64,000 nt of DNA from the NCBI RefSeq assembly GCF_026309355.1, contig NZ_JAPJZK010000001.1, forward strand, positions 4,236,501 through 4,300,500, given 5' to 3'. Below are positions 32,563 through 42,614 of the stretch, in pieces (position 1 is the stretch's first letter; each line of letters opens with the position of its first letter). A program made the position numbers and the translations under genes. Source of the stretch: Spartinivicinus marinus (GTDB taxonomy: Bacteria > Pseudomonadota > Gammaproteobacteria > Pseudomonadales > Zooshikellaceae). Below the pieces are notes generated by a model, which was not told the origin of the DNA, did no database searches, and saw only the letters and a list, made by a program, of their open reading frames with translations.

Positions 32563-33476
32563 GTAATCAGTTTGGACATGTAGCAGTACTTTACGGTGGT
32601 TTGTCTGCAGAGCGTGAAGTTTCACTAAAAAGTGGTCAGGAAATTTATCAAGCATTAATCAAAGAAGGAGTTGATGTTTCATTGATTGATGTGGGAAAAA
32701 ATATTGTTCAACAGTTGCAGGATGCAAAGCCTATAGATATTGCTTTTATTGCTTTACATGGCCGGGGTGGTGAGGATGGCACTTTACAAGCACTGCTGGA
32801 ATTTATGGAAATTCCCTATACAGGTAGTGGTGTAATGGCTTCAGCATTTGCGATGGATAAATATCGGTCGAAATTACTTTGGCAGGGATTAGGCTTACCA
32901 ACACCTGTGTTTCAACTGTTTCAAAAAAGCCAGCAAACAACTGAGTTATCACCTAAGGTTGCTTTTCCTTGTGTCCTAAAGCCTGCTAAAGAAGGCTCCA
33001 GTATTGGAATTACTAAAGTGAATACTGCTGAAGACTTTCCAGCTGCTTTAGCCACTGCGCTGCAGTTTGATGATGATGTTTTAGCGGAGCCCTGGATAAC
33101 CGGTGCTGAATTTACGGTTGCCATTTTAAATGAGCGGGCACTGCCACCTATTGAGTTAAAAACTGATCGAACATTTTATGACTATGAAGCCAAATATATT
33201 GCCAACGATACGCAATATATTTGTCCCTGTAATTTATCATCTAGAAAGCAACATGAACTGAAAAAACTGGCATTAGAGGCTTTTGAAAGTTTAGGGTGTA
33301 AAGGGTGGGGGCGTGTAGATGTTATGCAAGATCAGGCAGGTGATTTTTGGGTTTTAGAAGTAAACACTGTACCAGGTATGACTGATCATAGTTTGGTGCC
33401 AATGGCTGCTAAAGAGGATGGCTATAGTTTTTCGAAATTAGTGTTAGAAATCCTGGCTACAGCGCAAGCGCAATAG
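32559..33476 (+). CDS. ddlB: D-alanine--D-alanine ligase
   Basis: A 305-residue ATP-grasp enzyme that makes the D-Ala-D-Ala dipeptide used by MurF. Family blocks visible are [13 protein letters not shown] (about 10-22), [10 protein letters not shown] (about 67-76), [11 protein letters not shown] and the C-terminal [16 protein letters not shown] metal-binding motif. Length matches DdlB (306). No murB lies before it, unlike the order in some other phyla. Confidence 0.96.
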   Translation: MSNQFGHVAVLYGGLSAEREVSLKSGQEIYQALIKEGVDVSLIDVGKNIVQQLQDAKPIDIAFIALHGRGGEDGTLQALLEFMEIPYTGSGVMASAFAMDKYRSKLLWQGLGLPTPVFQLFQKSQQTTELSPKVAFPCVLKPAKEGSSIGITKVNTAEDFPAALATALQFDDDVLAEPWITGAEFTVAILNERALPPIELKTDRTFYDYEAKYIANDTQYICPCNLSSRKQHELKKLALEAFESLGCKGWGRVDVMQDQAGDFWVLEVNTVPGMTDHSLVPMAAKEDGYSFSKLVLEILATAQAQ

Positions 33477-33490
33477 ATTCATAGGCAATA

Positions 33491-34303
33491 ATGATGTACC
33501 CTGTGCGGTTACGCGACAATAACGGTATAAATCGTAAACAAGCAAAACGTCGAGGAGCAAGTAAAAAAAAGCAAACGCAAAAAAAGTCAATAAAATGGAG
33601 CAGGTTGCTTGGGAGCTTTCTAAAATTATCTTTAGTGGCGTGTTTTATTGGTTTAGGTGTCTGGTGTTGGCCAAAACTGACTGATTATTTTAACCAGCCA
33701 GTAAAACGGGTACAGGTTGAAGGTCAGTTTGCTGCATTACAAAAGGCAAGTGTACAACAACTAGTAGAGCCCTACCTAAGTAGTCGTTTTTTTAATATTG
33801 ACTTAATTGGTTTGCAAACAGATTTAGAGAAAATACCTTGGATTGAGACTGTGGCTTTACGACGAGTGTGGCCAGATCAAATTCAGGTAAAAATAGTTGA
33901 ACATATAGCAGTTGCACGCTGGAATGATGATGAGCTGTTAAGTAACAAAGGAAACCGGTTTAAGCCTGAAAAGTTGACAGGGTTAAAAAGCTTACCAAAG
34001 TTAACAGGGCCTGTCGGAACAGAACAGCAGGTTATGGCTCAATATCATAAAATAGCGCAACTTATTCGGCCATTAGGGATGTCAATTAAACAGCTAAATG
34101 TCAGCTCAAGAGGGGCCCTGGTATTTGTAACGGATCATTTTCGTGTGTTGGTTGGCAGGGATGATGTGGTTAAGAAAATACAGCGATTTGTTAAAGTTTA
34201 CAAAGCGCAGCTAGTAGGAAAAAAGGAGCTGATTAAATCAGTTGATGTACGTTATAGCAGCGGCGTAGCAGTGATGTGGAAAACTAGTGAGTTAAAAAGC
34301 TAA
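33491..34303 (+). CDS. ftsQ: Cell division protein FtsQ
   Basis: A 270-residue bitopic protein. A very basic cytoplasmic start (residues 1-38, many K and R) is followed by one membrane helix (about 42-60), a POTRA domain beginning KRVQVEGQF (near 73) and the beta domain. It forms FtsQLB with FtsL and FtsB. Two tandem ATGs (33491, 33494) are both possible. It is followed by a 177-base gap before ftsA. Confidence 0.94.
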   Translation: MMYPVRLRDNNGINRKQAKRRGASKKKQTQKKSIKWSRLLGSFLKLSLVACFIGLGVWCWPKLTDYFNQPVKRVQVEGQFAALQKASVQQLVEPYLSSRFFNIDLIGLQTDLEKIPWIETVALRRVWPDQIQVKIVEHIAVARWNDDELLSNKGNRFKPEKLTGLKSLPKLTGPVGTEQQVMAQYHKIAQLIRPLGMSIKQLNVSSRGALVFVTDHFRVLVGRDDVVKKIQRFVKVYKAQLVGKKELIKSVDVRYSSGVAVMWKTSELKS

Positions 34304-34480
34304 TGCTATTACAGGCAACCAGTGATTTGAAAAGCAGTAATCTGGAATGCTGCTGCAAGGAAAAGAGTTGCAAGGGTATAAACAAGTATGGGGTGTAAAT
34401 TTTATATACCAATCGCGTATAGATAAGACGGCGCAAAGGTATTACTTCACTTGAAGTGTAATGGGTAGGAAGGTTTTCGA

Positions 34481-35719
34481 ATGGCAACGTCTCAAGACGG
34501 AAAAATGATAGTCGGTCTAGACATTGGTACATCTAAAGTGGTCGCTATAGTAGGTGAAGTGGCTGATGATGGTACGTTGAAAGTGGTCGGCATTGGTGCT
34601 CATCCATCTCGTGGGCTGAAAAAAGGCGTTGTTGTAAATATCGAGTCTACTGTTCAGTCCATTCAGCGAGCGATAGAAGAAGCTGAATTAATGGCTGGCT
34701 GTCAGATTCACTCGGTATATGCAGGTATCGCTGGTAGTCACATTAGTAGTTTGAATTCCCATGGTATTGTGGCCATTCGAGATCGAGAAGTATCCCCAGC
34801 TGATGTCGATCGGGTTATTGATGCGGCTCAGGCGGTTGCTATTCCTGCGGATCAGAAAATTCTACATATCTTGCCTCAAGAATATGTAGTGGATACCCAG
34901 GAAGGTGTTAAAGAACCTCTGGGAATGTCAGGCGTTCGGCTGGAAGCAAAAGTTCATCTGGTTACCTGCGCAGTGAATGCAGCACAAAATATTGAAAAAT
35001 GTGTCAAGCGCTGCAATTTAGAGGTAGAAGATATTATTTTGGAACAGCTGGCTTCTAGTTACTCAGTGCTAACTGAAGATGAAAAAGAGCTAGGGGTTTG
35101 TCTGGTAGATATTGGTGGAGGAACCACAGATATTGCCGTATTTACTAGTGGCTCGATTCGGCATACTGAAGTAATCCCTATTGCTGGTGACCAAGTAACG
35201 AATGACATCGCGATGGCGCTTCGCACGCCTACTCAGCATGCGGAAGAAATTAAAATTAAATACGCTTGTGCACTTACTCAGTTAGCAAGGGCAGAAGAGT
35301 TAATAAAAGTACCTAGTGTGGGTGACCGCCCACCACGGGATTTATCAAGACAAGCACTGGCAGAAGTGGTTGAGCCCCGTTACGAAGAATTATTTACCCT
35401 AGTGCAAGGGGCGCTTAGACGTAGTGGTTTTGAAGAGCTGATTCCTGCTGGCATCGTTTTGACTGGCGGTACTGCCAAAATGGAGGGTGTTGTGGAGTTG
35501 GCTGAAGAAATTTTTCATATGCCCGTTAGGTTAGGCATGCCTACGGATATTAAAGGACTTTCTGATGTGGTAAAAAATCCTATCTTCTCGACAGGTGTCG
35601 GGTTGTTACATTATGGGTTACAGCATCAAAAAGAAGGTAGTGTTGCCATGCCTGTAAGATCTGCCGCTAAAGTAAATATCTTTAGCCGGATGAAACATTG
35701 GTTTCAAGGAAACTTTTAA
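34481..35719 (+). CDS. ftsA: Cell division protein FtsA
   Basis: A 412-residue actin-like ATPase that anchors FtsZ filaments to the membrane. The phosphate-binding VGLDIGTSKVVAIVGE (about 11-26), the second phosphate loop VDIGGGTTDIAVF (about 209-221) and the adenosine motif VLTGGTAKMEG are clear. The last ~15 residues (FSRMKHWFQGNF) form the amphipathic membrane-targeting helix. AGGAAGG precedes the start. It is the expected partner of ftsZ, 68 bases downstream. Confidence 0.97.
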   Translation: MATSQDGKMIVGLDIGTSKVVAIVGEVADDGTLKVVGIGAHPSRGLKKGVVVNIESTVQSIQRAIEEAELMAGCQIHSVYAGIAGSHISSLNSHGIVAIRDREVSPADVDRVIDAAQAVAIPADQKILHILPQEYVVDTQEGVKEPLGMSGVRLEAKVHLVTCAVNAAQNIEKCVKRCNLEVEDIILEQLASSYSVLTEDEKELGVCLVDIGGGTTDIAVFTSGSIRHTEVIPIAGDQVTNDIAMALRTPTQHAEEIKIKYACALTQLARAEELIKVPSVGDRPPRDLSRQALAEVVEPRYEELFTLVQGALRRSGFEELIPAGIVLTGGTAKMEGVVELAEEIFHMPVRLGMPTDIKGLSDVVKNPIFSTGVGLLHYGLQHQKEGSVAMPVRSAAKVNIFSRMKHWFQGNF

Positions 35720-35787
35720 CAGGAGTAACGATAAATAATACAAATTAAATTGAATAGTAGTAGATAGTTGAGAGAAAGGAGAGGGTT

Positions 35788-36951
35788 ATGTTTGAGTTGG
35801 TTGATAATGTGCCGCAAAACGCGGTCATTAAAGTTGTCGGTGTGGGCGGCGGAGGTGGCAATGCTGTCAACCACATGTTAAATAAGCACGTCGATGGTGT
35901 TGATTTTATCTGTGCGAATACAGATGCACAAGCGTTAAAAAACTTGGCGGCAAAAACGGTTCTGCAATTAGGAACTGGTGTGACTAAAGGATTGGGTGCA
36001 GGCGCTAATCCTGACGTTGGCCGTGAAGCGGCACTTGAAGATCGCGAGCGCATTGAAGAAGTGCTAAATGGCGCTGATATGGTATTTATCACAGCCGGTA
36101 TGGGTGGTGGTACAGGTACAGGTGCAGCTCCAGTTGTTGCGCAAGTTGCTAAAGAAATGGGTATTTTAACCGTGGCAGTCGTCACTAGGCCATTCCCTTT
36201 TGAAGGACGTAAGCGGATGATTGTGGCTGATGAAGGGATCAAAGAATTAGCAGAAAATGTTGATTCTTTAATCACAATCCCTAATGAAAAATTGCTACCT
36301 GTGTTAGGAAAAGATGCCAGTTTATTATCAGCATTTAGTGCGGCAAATGATGTATTACTTGGTGCAGTGCAAGGTATTGCTGATCTAATTATTCGTCCGG
36401 GAATGATTAACGTTGATTTTGCAGATGTACGCACAGTAATGTCTGAAATGGGCATGGCAATGATGGGAACAGGTTCTGCGACAGGTTCTAATCGAGCAGT
36501 AGAAGCAGCTGAAGTGGCAATTCGCAGCCCACTTTTAGAGGATGTAAATTTACACGGCGCTCGTGGAATACTGGTTAATATTACAGCAGGATTAGATCTT
36601 TCTTTGGGCGAGTTCTCAGAAGTGGGTAATACTGTAGAGCAGTTTGCTTCAGAAAATGCTACCGTAGTGGTTGGCACCGTAATTGACCCTGATATGTCTG
36701 ATGAGTTACGAGTCACCGTGGTAGCAACAGGGTTAGGGGCGAATGATGCAGCAGATGCACCTGTTAAAGTAGTCGATAATACCAAAAGCGATGGTACTTT
36801 AGACTACAATAAATTAGATCGCCCTACAGTCATGAGAAAACAAGCTGCCGCCGGAACAGGCAACCAAGTTGTCCAGCCGGAACGGACTCGTAGTACAGAC
36901 AATATGGATTACTTGGATATACCTGCATTTTTAAGAAGGCAAGCTGACTAG
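35788..36951 (+). CDS. ftsZ: Cell division protein FtsZ
   Basis: A 387-residue tubulin-like GTPase that forms the division ring. The nucleotide loop [10 protein letters not shown] (18-27) and the tubulin signature GMGGGTGTG (104-112) are intact. A variable linker from about residue 318 leads to the conserved C-terminal peptide [11 protein letters not shown], which binds FtsA, ZipA and MinC. AAAGGAGAGGG gives a very strong ribosome site, in line with the high level of FtsZ needed. Confidence 0.98.
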   Translation: MFELVDNVPQNAVIKVVGVGGGGGNAVNHMLNKHVDGVDFICANTDAQALKNLAAKTVLQLGTGVTKGLGAGANPDVGREAALEDRERIEEVLNGADMVFITAGMGGGTGTGAAPVVAQVAKEMGILTVAVVTRPFPFEGRKRMIVADEGIKELAENVDSLITIPNEKLLPVLGKDASLLSAFSAANDVLLGAVQGIADLIIRPGMINVDFADVRTVMSEMGMAMMGTGSATGSNRAVEAAEVAIRSPLLEDVNLHGARGILVNITAGLDLSLGEFSEVGNTVEQFASENATVVVGTVIDPDMSDELRVTVVATGLGANDAADAPVKVVDNTKSDGTLDYNKLDRPTVMRKQAAAGTGNQVVQPERTRSTDNMDYLDIPAFLRRQAD

Positions 36952-36976
36952 GGTATTAAAAAAGTTCACTTACCAT

Positions 36977-37004
36977 TTGTGTAATGTGCAGCTTTTGATA
37001 CAAT
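36977..37004 (+). promoter_or_regulatory. Candidate promoter of lpxC
   Basis: TTGTGT (36977-36982), 16 bases, TACAAT (36999-37004) in the 106 bases between ftsZ and lpxC. The spacing is acceptable and the -35 is weak. Separate transcription of lpxC would fit its tight control in other species. Confidence 0.4.
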
Positions 37005-37057
37005 CGCCGGTCAATTGTTTGCCTTCTGGCAGGATTTGATCAAGACGGCGTACATAT

Positions 37058-37972
37058 ATGATTAGACAAAGAACTTTAAAAAACATTATCCGTGCTACGG
37101 GAGTAGGTCTACATTCGGGAGAAAAAGTCTACTTGACATTGAAGCCAGCTCCTGTAGATACGGGAATCGTTTTTTGTCGGACAGACTTAGATCCGGTTGT
37201 AGAAATACCCGCAAAAGCAAGCTTTGTTGGTGACACTACTTTATGTACATCATTAATGAATAATGATGGCATTAGAGTAGACACTGTTGAGCATTTGCTT
37301 TCAGCAATGGCAGGCCTCGGCATTGACAATGCCTATGTAGAAGTAAGCTCCCATGAAGTACCTATCATGGATGGCAGTGCAGGGCCTTTTGTTTTCTTAA
37401 TTCAATCTGCAGGGATTGAAGAGCAAAACACAGCAAAGAAGTTTATTCGAATTAAAAAAGAGGTTACCTATAAAGAGGGTGACAAGGTAGCAACCTTCTT
37501 ACCTTTTGATGGCTTTAAAGTGACCTTTACGATTGATTTTGACCACCCTGTCTTTAAAGGCAATATCCAAACAGCTTCTGTTGATTTTTCCAGCACCTCC
37601 TTCGTGAAAGAAGTCAGTCGCGCAAGAACTTTTGGTTTTATGCGAGATATTGAATATCTCCGGTCTAAAAACTTAGCGCTTGGTGGTAGTGTTGACAATG
37701 CCATAGTTGTTGATGACTATCGGATACTGAATGAAGATGGTTTGCGTTATGATGACGAGTTTGTCAGACATAAAATGCTTGATGCCATTGGTGATTTGTA
37801 CTTACTAGGTAATAGCTTAATTGGTGAGTACCGTGCGGTTAAATCTGGGCATGCTTTAAATAATAAAGTATTACGTGCCTTAATTGCACAAGAAGATGCG
37901 TGGGAAGTAGTTACATTTGAAGATCCTGCTGAAGCTCCTATCTCATACATGCGGCCAGTAGCTGCAGTATAA
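37058..37972 (+). CDS. lpxC: UDP-3-O-acyl-N-acetylglucosamine deacetylase
   Basis: A 304-residue zinc enzyme that commits UDP-GlcNAc to lipid A synthesis. Zinc ligands H79, H238 and D242 and the catalytic H265 fall at the same numbers as in E. coli LpxC, and the active-site E78 precedes H79. The block [12 protein letters not shown] is conserved. The C-terminal tail is of normal length. It is the last gene of the dcw cluster, as in most gammaproteobacteria. Confidence 0.97.
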   Translation: MIRQRTLKNIIRATGVGLHSGEKVYLTLKPAPVDTGIVFCRTDLDPVVEIPAKASFVGDTTLCTSLMNNDGIRVDTVEHLLSAMAGLGIDNAYVEVSSHEVPIMDGSAGPFVFLIQSAGIEEQNTAKKFIRIKKEVTYKEGDKVATFLPFDGFKVTFTIDFDHPVFKGNIQTASVDFSSTSFVKEVSRARTFGFMRDIEYLRSKNLALGGSVDNAIVVDDYRILNEDGLRYDDEFVRHKMLDAIGDLYLLGNSLIGEYRAVKSGHALNNKVLRALIAQEDAWEVVTFEDPAEAPISYMRPVAAV

Positions 37973-38712
37973 ATCTTATTAGGTAAATAATGGGCTTGTT
38001 GCTTTCACACATTAAAAATGTGTACTTGAAGGCTATAGAGCAGGAAATCGCCCGTTGATATGCAGTAGACAACACAGGTAGATATGTACTGTACTGATAT
38101 AAATTTATATATTGGAAGTACTAATCTATTTGTATGTTGTTGACTAAGATAGGCAAGATTATTGTATTATAAAAGCTATGTAAGGGTAAATACTTATTGT
38201 ATTATAAGCATGTGAATATTTTGCTACATAGGATTACAAAATAGGGTTACGAAAGTCTGAGTTAAATAAATCATGCTTTTGGCATAGTATTAAGTATATA
38301 AGTGGTATTTAGAGCAGCTTAATTCTTGCCCAAGACTTAATAATGCTAAAAAGATAAAATAGCTGATGGTTAAAACTAGAATAACCATGAGTGAGTAAAG
38401 CGGCAAATATTTGCCAGTTCGTGTGCAAGACTACGCTCTATTGAAGGCTGATAAAGCCTAAAACTGTTAGTCTTGTCATACGGCTAACATACATATAGAT
38501 GTAACTTTGGGGGTTAAAGACTGCAAGTAATAGACAGTTGATGCTGCTTTAAATAAATAGCTATGATTGCTTGTAGCGAATTCAACTTATTGATGTACTT
38601 GTCTTGTAGTCAGGCGGTAAGAGCTTGAGTAGTTCTGTCTCTTAAGTGAATTATTGTCTAAGGTGGCTTTTGCTAGAGGTACGCAATCCCCGTGAAATAA
38701 AAGTGCAAGTGA
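37973..38712. other. 740-base gap without a recognisable gene, at the dciA position
   Basis: All six frames are broken into short pieces and none resembles a known protein. In pseudomonads the gene between lpxC and the M23 peptidase, on the opposite strand, is the DUF721 gene dciA. I read the minus strand here and found no DUF721-like block. Visible elements are a small hairpin ACACATT-AAA-AATGTGT (38007-38023) without a T run, and an imperfect direct repeat starting ATTGTATTATAA at 38161 and 38196. The promoter of the M23 gene must lie near the right end. Confidence 0.6.
38161..38207. repeat. Short direct repeat, 35-base period
   Basis: ATTGTATTATAA occurs at 38161-38172 and 38196-38207, and similarity continues weakly into AGC(T)ATGT. 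Two copies only. They may be chance in A+T-rich sequence or twin regulator or promoter -10 sites. Confidence 0.35.
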
Positions 38713-39645
38713 ATGAATATTATTATTGTCCGACGAAAGCTAGATAGATCGCGAACATTTCATATTGGCCCCTTTGGCCTTACATTTCTTGTGCTTGCTC
38801 TACTCATCGCTCTTATTAGTCTCTCTATCTGGGGTACCTATACCTACCTGACCCCTCTTTCAGCCAAATCCCTTAGTAATCAAACTACCCAACATTGGCA
38901 AGGAGAAATAACCAGCCAACGACGTGAACTTAGTGCGCTTAAGGATCAAGCTACTGCAGAGCTGGATGCATTAGCATTACGAGTATCTGAGTTACAAAGT
39001 CGACTCGTCAGGTTAGATGCATTGGGTGAGCGTCTTACTCAAATTGCTGACCTTGATAATGGTGAATTTGATTTTAGTGAGCCTCCTGGATTAGGTGGCC
39101 CTGAGTCCAATGATATCGATGAAACATTTAAGCCCCCTCAATTTATTGATCTGATAGATCAGCTGATCAAACAAATCGACAACCGAGAAGCACAATTAGA
39201 GCTATTAGGTGATTTAATTACTTCGCGAAAAATAAAGAGCGATGTGTTAATAGCAGGTAGCCCGATTAGGAAAGGCTGGCTATCTTCTCGATTTGGTCGG
39301 CGAACAGATCCCATCAATGGGCGTTATGCCTGGCACAAAGGTATTGATTTTGCTGGTAAATATGGGTCCGGCATTTTTTCTGTAGGGTCTGGAGTAATCA
39401 CTTGGGCTGGCTCGCGGGGTGGCTATGGTAATATGGTTGAAGTGAACCATGGCAATGGTTTTGTTACCCGTTATGCTCATAACAGTAAAGTCTTAGTTAA
39501 AGTAGGTGACTTAGTTAAAAAAGGGCAAAGAATTGCTTTAATGGGCAGCAGTGGGCGAGCAACAGGTCCACATGTTCATTTTGAAGTGTATAAAGACGGA
39601 AAAGCTGTTAACCCCGCCAGATACATTTCCCGTGCAAATGGATAA
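38713..39645 (+). CDS. M23-family metallopeptidase with membrane anchor and coiled coil
   Basis: A 310-residue membrane-anchored LytM/M23 protein. A short basic start (RRKLDRSRTFHIGP) precedes a membrane helix (about 22-45), a coiled coil (about 58-105) and the M23 domain (about 188-305). Zinc and catalytic residues are H208 and D212 (HKGID) and H287-V-H289 (HVHFE). All are present, so it is probably an active peptidoglycan endopeptidase rather than an EnvC-type activator. The gene between lpxC and secA is conserved in pseudomonads. The substrate bond is expected to be a stem-peptide crosslink, from the family. Confidence 0.9.
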   Translation: MNIIIVRRKLDRSRTFHIGPFGLTFLVLALLIALISLSIWGTYTYLTPLSAKSLSNQTTQHWQGEITSQRRELSALKDQATAELDALALRVSELQSRLVRLDALGERLTQIADLDNGEFDFSEPPGLGGPESNDIDETFKPPQFIDLIDQLIKQIDNREAQLELLGDLITSRKIKSDVLIAGSPIRKGWLSSRFGRRTDPINGRYAWHKGIDFAGKYGSGIFSVGSGVITWAGSRGGYGNMVEVNHGNGFVTRYAHNSKVLVKVGDLVKKGQRIALMGSSGRATGPHVHFEVYKDGKAVNPARYISRANG

Positions 39646-39814
39646 ACCAATAAGCACTTTGAGTAGTTTCTCTTAAAAGCTGTGGTAATGCTTTCTTGTC
39701 TAAAGTAAATAGCGTTACAATCCAGCTACTTTTTCTAAGTTTATTTTATAAAATCAGCCGAGCATTTGAGATGCTGCCTGGTATTAATCTTGTGGATACA
39801 ATAAGTAAACGATT

Positions 39815-42526
39815 ATGTTAGCGCCTTTAGTTCGAAAAGTCTTTGGTAGTAAAAATGACCGCCAGTTACGCCGGATGCGTAAAGTAGTGAAAGCAGTGAA
39901 TGCTCTAGAGGAGTCATTGAGTAAACTGTCAGATGAGCAATTAAAGGCTAAAACTGATGAGTTTCGTGGTCGAGTCAAAAAAGGTGAGAGTTTAGACAGC
40001 TTATTACCCGAAGCTTTTGCTGTCGTGCGTGAAGCTGGTAAGCGCGTGATGGGAATGCGCCATTTCGATGTTCAATTAATCGGTGGTATGACACTTCACG
40101 AAGGTCGTATAGCTGAAATGCGCACGGGTGAGGGTAAAACATTAGTAGCAACCTTGCCAGCCTATCTTAATGGCTTGTCTGGCAAGGGTGTCCATGTTGT
40201 AACGGTTAACGATTACTTAGCTAGTCGTGATGCAAACTGGATGCGTCCATTATATGAATTTCTTGGTTTAACGGTTGGTGTGGTGACATCAGGCCAAGAT
40301 CCAGAATCAAAAAAAGCAGCTTATCAGTCGGATATTACTTACGGAACGAATAACGAATTTGGCTTTGACTATTTGCGGGATAATATGGCATTTAGCCTGG
40401 AAGATAAATCCCAGCGCCCACTTAACTATGCCATCGTGGATGAAGTAGACTCAATTCTGATTGATGAAGCCAGAACCCCTTTGATTATTTCTGGTGCTGC
40501 TGAAGACAGCTCTGAGCTTTATACTGTTATAAATAAACTTATTCCTAAACTACAAAAGCAGGAAGAGGCTGTTGAAGGTCACTTTACTTTAGATGAGAAA
40601 ACTCGACAGGTTGAGCTAAATGAGGATGGTCATCAGTTTATAGAAGAGCTGCTGGCTGAAAAGGGAATGTTGGGTGAAGGTGAAAGCCTCTATGCACCGA
40701 ACAATCTAAATCTGCTCCACCATGTTTATGCTGCCTTAAAAGCCCACCAAATCTTTCATAAAAATATTGACTACATTATTCAAAATGGTCAGGTGCTGTT
40801 AGTTGACGAGCATACTGGCCGGACCATGCCTGGTAGGAGGCTTTCTGAAGGCCTACACCAAGCTTTAGAGGCAAAAGAAGGTCTGCAAATTCAAAGCGAA
40901 AGCCAGACCCTGGCATCAACCACTTTCCAAAACTACTTCCGCTTGTATGAAAAATTGTCAGGCATGACAGGGACTGCAGATACCGAGGCAGTTGAGCTAA
41001 GACAAATTTATGGTTTAGACGTTATTGTCATTCCTACCCATAAGCCAATGGTAAGAAAAGACTATAATGACCTAGTTTATCTCAGTATCGAAGAAAAATA
41101 TGACGCGGTAATTGAAGACATTAAAGAAAATGTGGCCAAGCATCGCCCTATCTTGGTAGGTACGGCTTCTATTGAATCTTCTGAGCGCGTTTCTAGTGCA
41201 TTAAAGAAAGCGGGAATTGAACACCAAGTATTAAATGCAAAATTCCATGAAAAAGAAGCAGAAATTATTGCTCAAGCAGGTAAGCCAGGAGCTGTAACCA
41301 TTGCTACCAATATGGCAGGCCGTGGTACAGATATTATGTTGGGAGGTAACTGGGAAGCTGAAGTTGCTAAGCTAGAGAACCCAACAGAAGAGCAAATTAA
41401 TAGTATTAAAGCAGATTGGCAAGAACGGCATCAACAGGTATTAGATGCTGGAGGCCTACATATTATTGGTACTGAGCGTCATGAATCACGCCGCATTGAT
41501 AACCAGCTAAGGGGGCGTTCAGGTCGCCAGGGTGACCCAGGTTCTAGTCGTTTCTATTTGTCTCTTGAAGATAGCTTAATGCGTATTTTTGCCTCCGATG
41601 GTATCCGCAATTTGATGCAGCGGCTTGGCATGGAAAAAGGTGAGGCCATTGAGCATCGGATGGTGACCAATGCTATTGAAAAAGCGCAGCGTAAAGTAGA
41701 AGGCCGCAACTACGATATTCGTAAAGCCTTATTAGAATATGATGATGTTGCTAATGAGCAGCGTAAGTACATCTATAGTTTCCGTAATAAGGTAATGAGT
41801 GAGGATGACCTATCTGAAATGGTGACAGAGTTCCGAGAAGACGTCTTGGAGCAAGCGATTAACCAGTTTATTCCTCCTCAAAGTCTGCAGGAAATGTGGG
41901 ATGTAAATGGTTTAGAGGAGCATTTATCCTCAGAGTTTGCTATTAACTTGTCTATTCAACAGTGGCTGGATGAAGATGACAAGCTCTATGAAGAGCCCCT
42001 AAGAGAAAAAATTAAACAGCACTTGTTGGATGATTATCAGTCTAAGGAAGAATTAGCTGGTGCTGCTGTTCTTCGTATGTTCGAAAAACAAATGCTGCTA
42101 AGAGTGTTAGATGATAAGTGGAAAGAGCATCTGGCAACTATGGACTACCTGCGCCAGGGTATTCACTTACGTGGTTATGCTCAGAAAAACCCTAAACAAG
42201 AGTATAAGCGCGAGTCGTTTGAGCTATTTCAACAGCTGCTGGAAGACATCAAACATGAAACCATTAAAATTCTTTCTCATGTGCAAGTCAAGCAAGATGA
42301 TAATACAGAAGAAGTAGAGCGTCAGCGTAGAGCAGCTTTAGCTCAGCAAATGGAATTTCAGCATGCTGAGGCAGCAAGTATGGCTGGTGAGCCAACTTCG
42401 GAAGAAGGTGATGAGCACGCTGCTAATACACCATTTATTCGTCAGGAACGAAAAGTAGGGCGTAATGAGCCTTGCCCTTGCGGTTCAGGAAAAAAATATA
42501 AGCAGTGTCATGGTAAGATTGTATAA
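39815..42526 (+). CDS. secA: Preprotein translocase ATPase SecA
   Basis: A 903-residue motor that drives proteins through SecYEG. Walker A is R-T-G105-E-G-K108-T, at the E. coli numbering. The [13 protein letters not shown] block (Walker B, about 209-221) and the C-terminal zinc-binding C887-P-C889...C898-H899 with basic residues for SecB contact are intact. No secM-like arrest gene lies upstream. The 169-base gap before it holds no gene. A strong terminator follows. Confidence 0.98.
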   Translation: MLAPLVRKVFGSKNDRQLRRMRKVVKAVNALEESLSKLSDEQLKAKTDEFRGRVKKGESLDSLLPEAFAVVREAGKRVMGMRHFDVQLIGGMTLHEGRIAEMRTGEGKTLVATLPAYLNGLSGKGVHVVTVNDYLASRDANWMRPLYEFLGLTVGVVTSGQDPESKKAAYQSDITYGTNNEFGFDYLRDNMAFSLEDKSQRPLNYAIVDEVDSILIDEARTPLIISGAAEDSSELYTVINKLIPKLQKQEEAVEGHFTLDEKTRQVELNEDGHQFIEELLAEKGMLGEGESLYAPNNLNLLHHVYAALKAHQIFHKNIDYIIQNGQVLLVDEHTGRTMPGRRLSEGLHQALEAKEGLQIQSESQTLASTTFQNYFRLYEKLSGMTGTADTEAVELRQIYGLDVIVIPTHKPMVRKDYNDLVYLSIEEKYDAVIEDIKENVAKHRPILVGTASIESSERVSSALKKAGIEHQVLNAKFHEKEAEIIAQAGKPGAVTIATNMAGRGTDIMLGGNWEAEVAKLENPTEEQINSIKADWQERHQQVLDAGGLHIIGTERHESRRIDNQLRGRSGRQGDPGSSRFYLSLEDSLMRIFASDGIRNLMQRLGMEKGEAIEHRMVTNAIEKAQRKVEGRNYDIRKALLEYDDVANEQRKYIYSFRNKVMSEDDLSEMVTEFREDVLEQAINQFIPPQSLQEMWDVNGLEEHLSSEFAINLSIQQWLDEDDKLYEEPLREKIKQHLLDDYQSKEELAGAAVLRMFEKQMLLRVLDDKWKEHLATMDYLRQGIHLRGYAQKNPKQEYKRESFELFQQLLEDIKHETIKILSHVQVKQDDNTEEVERQRRAALAQQMEFQHAEAASMAGEPTSEEGDEHAANTPFIRQERKVGRNEPCPCGSGKKYKQCHGKIV

Positions 42527-42569
42527 AATATACCTAACACAATAAGATAGCTGTTTAATAGAAGTAATT

Positions 42570-42597
42570 AAAAAAGGCGACGCTAGTCGCCTTTTTT
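42570..42597. terminator. Rho-independent terminator after secA
   Basis: A run of A, GGCGAC, GCTA, GTCGCC and a run of six T. A near-perfect 12-bp stem if the A/T tracts pair. Confidence 0.93.
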
Positions 42598-42614
42598 ATG
42601 AGGTAATAAGAAAT

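Noticed and set aside
35745-36785. 346-codon open frame on the minus strand
   Set aside because: It lies exactly antisense to ftsZ, is rich in S, T, A and P as antisense frames of conserved genes often are, and has no ribosome site or family resemblance.
37973-38712. Possible decayed dciA on the minus strand
   Set aside because: All minus-strand frames were read for DUF721-like blocks (the conserved tryptophan/arginine segment and L-rich helices) and nothing convincing was found.
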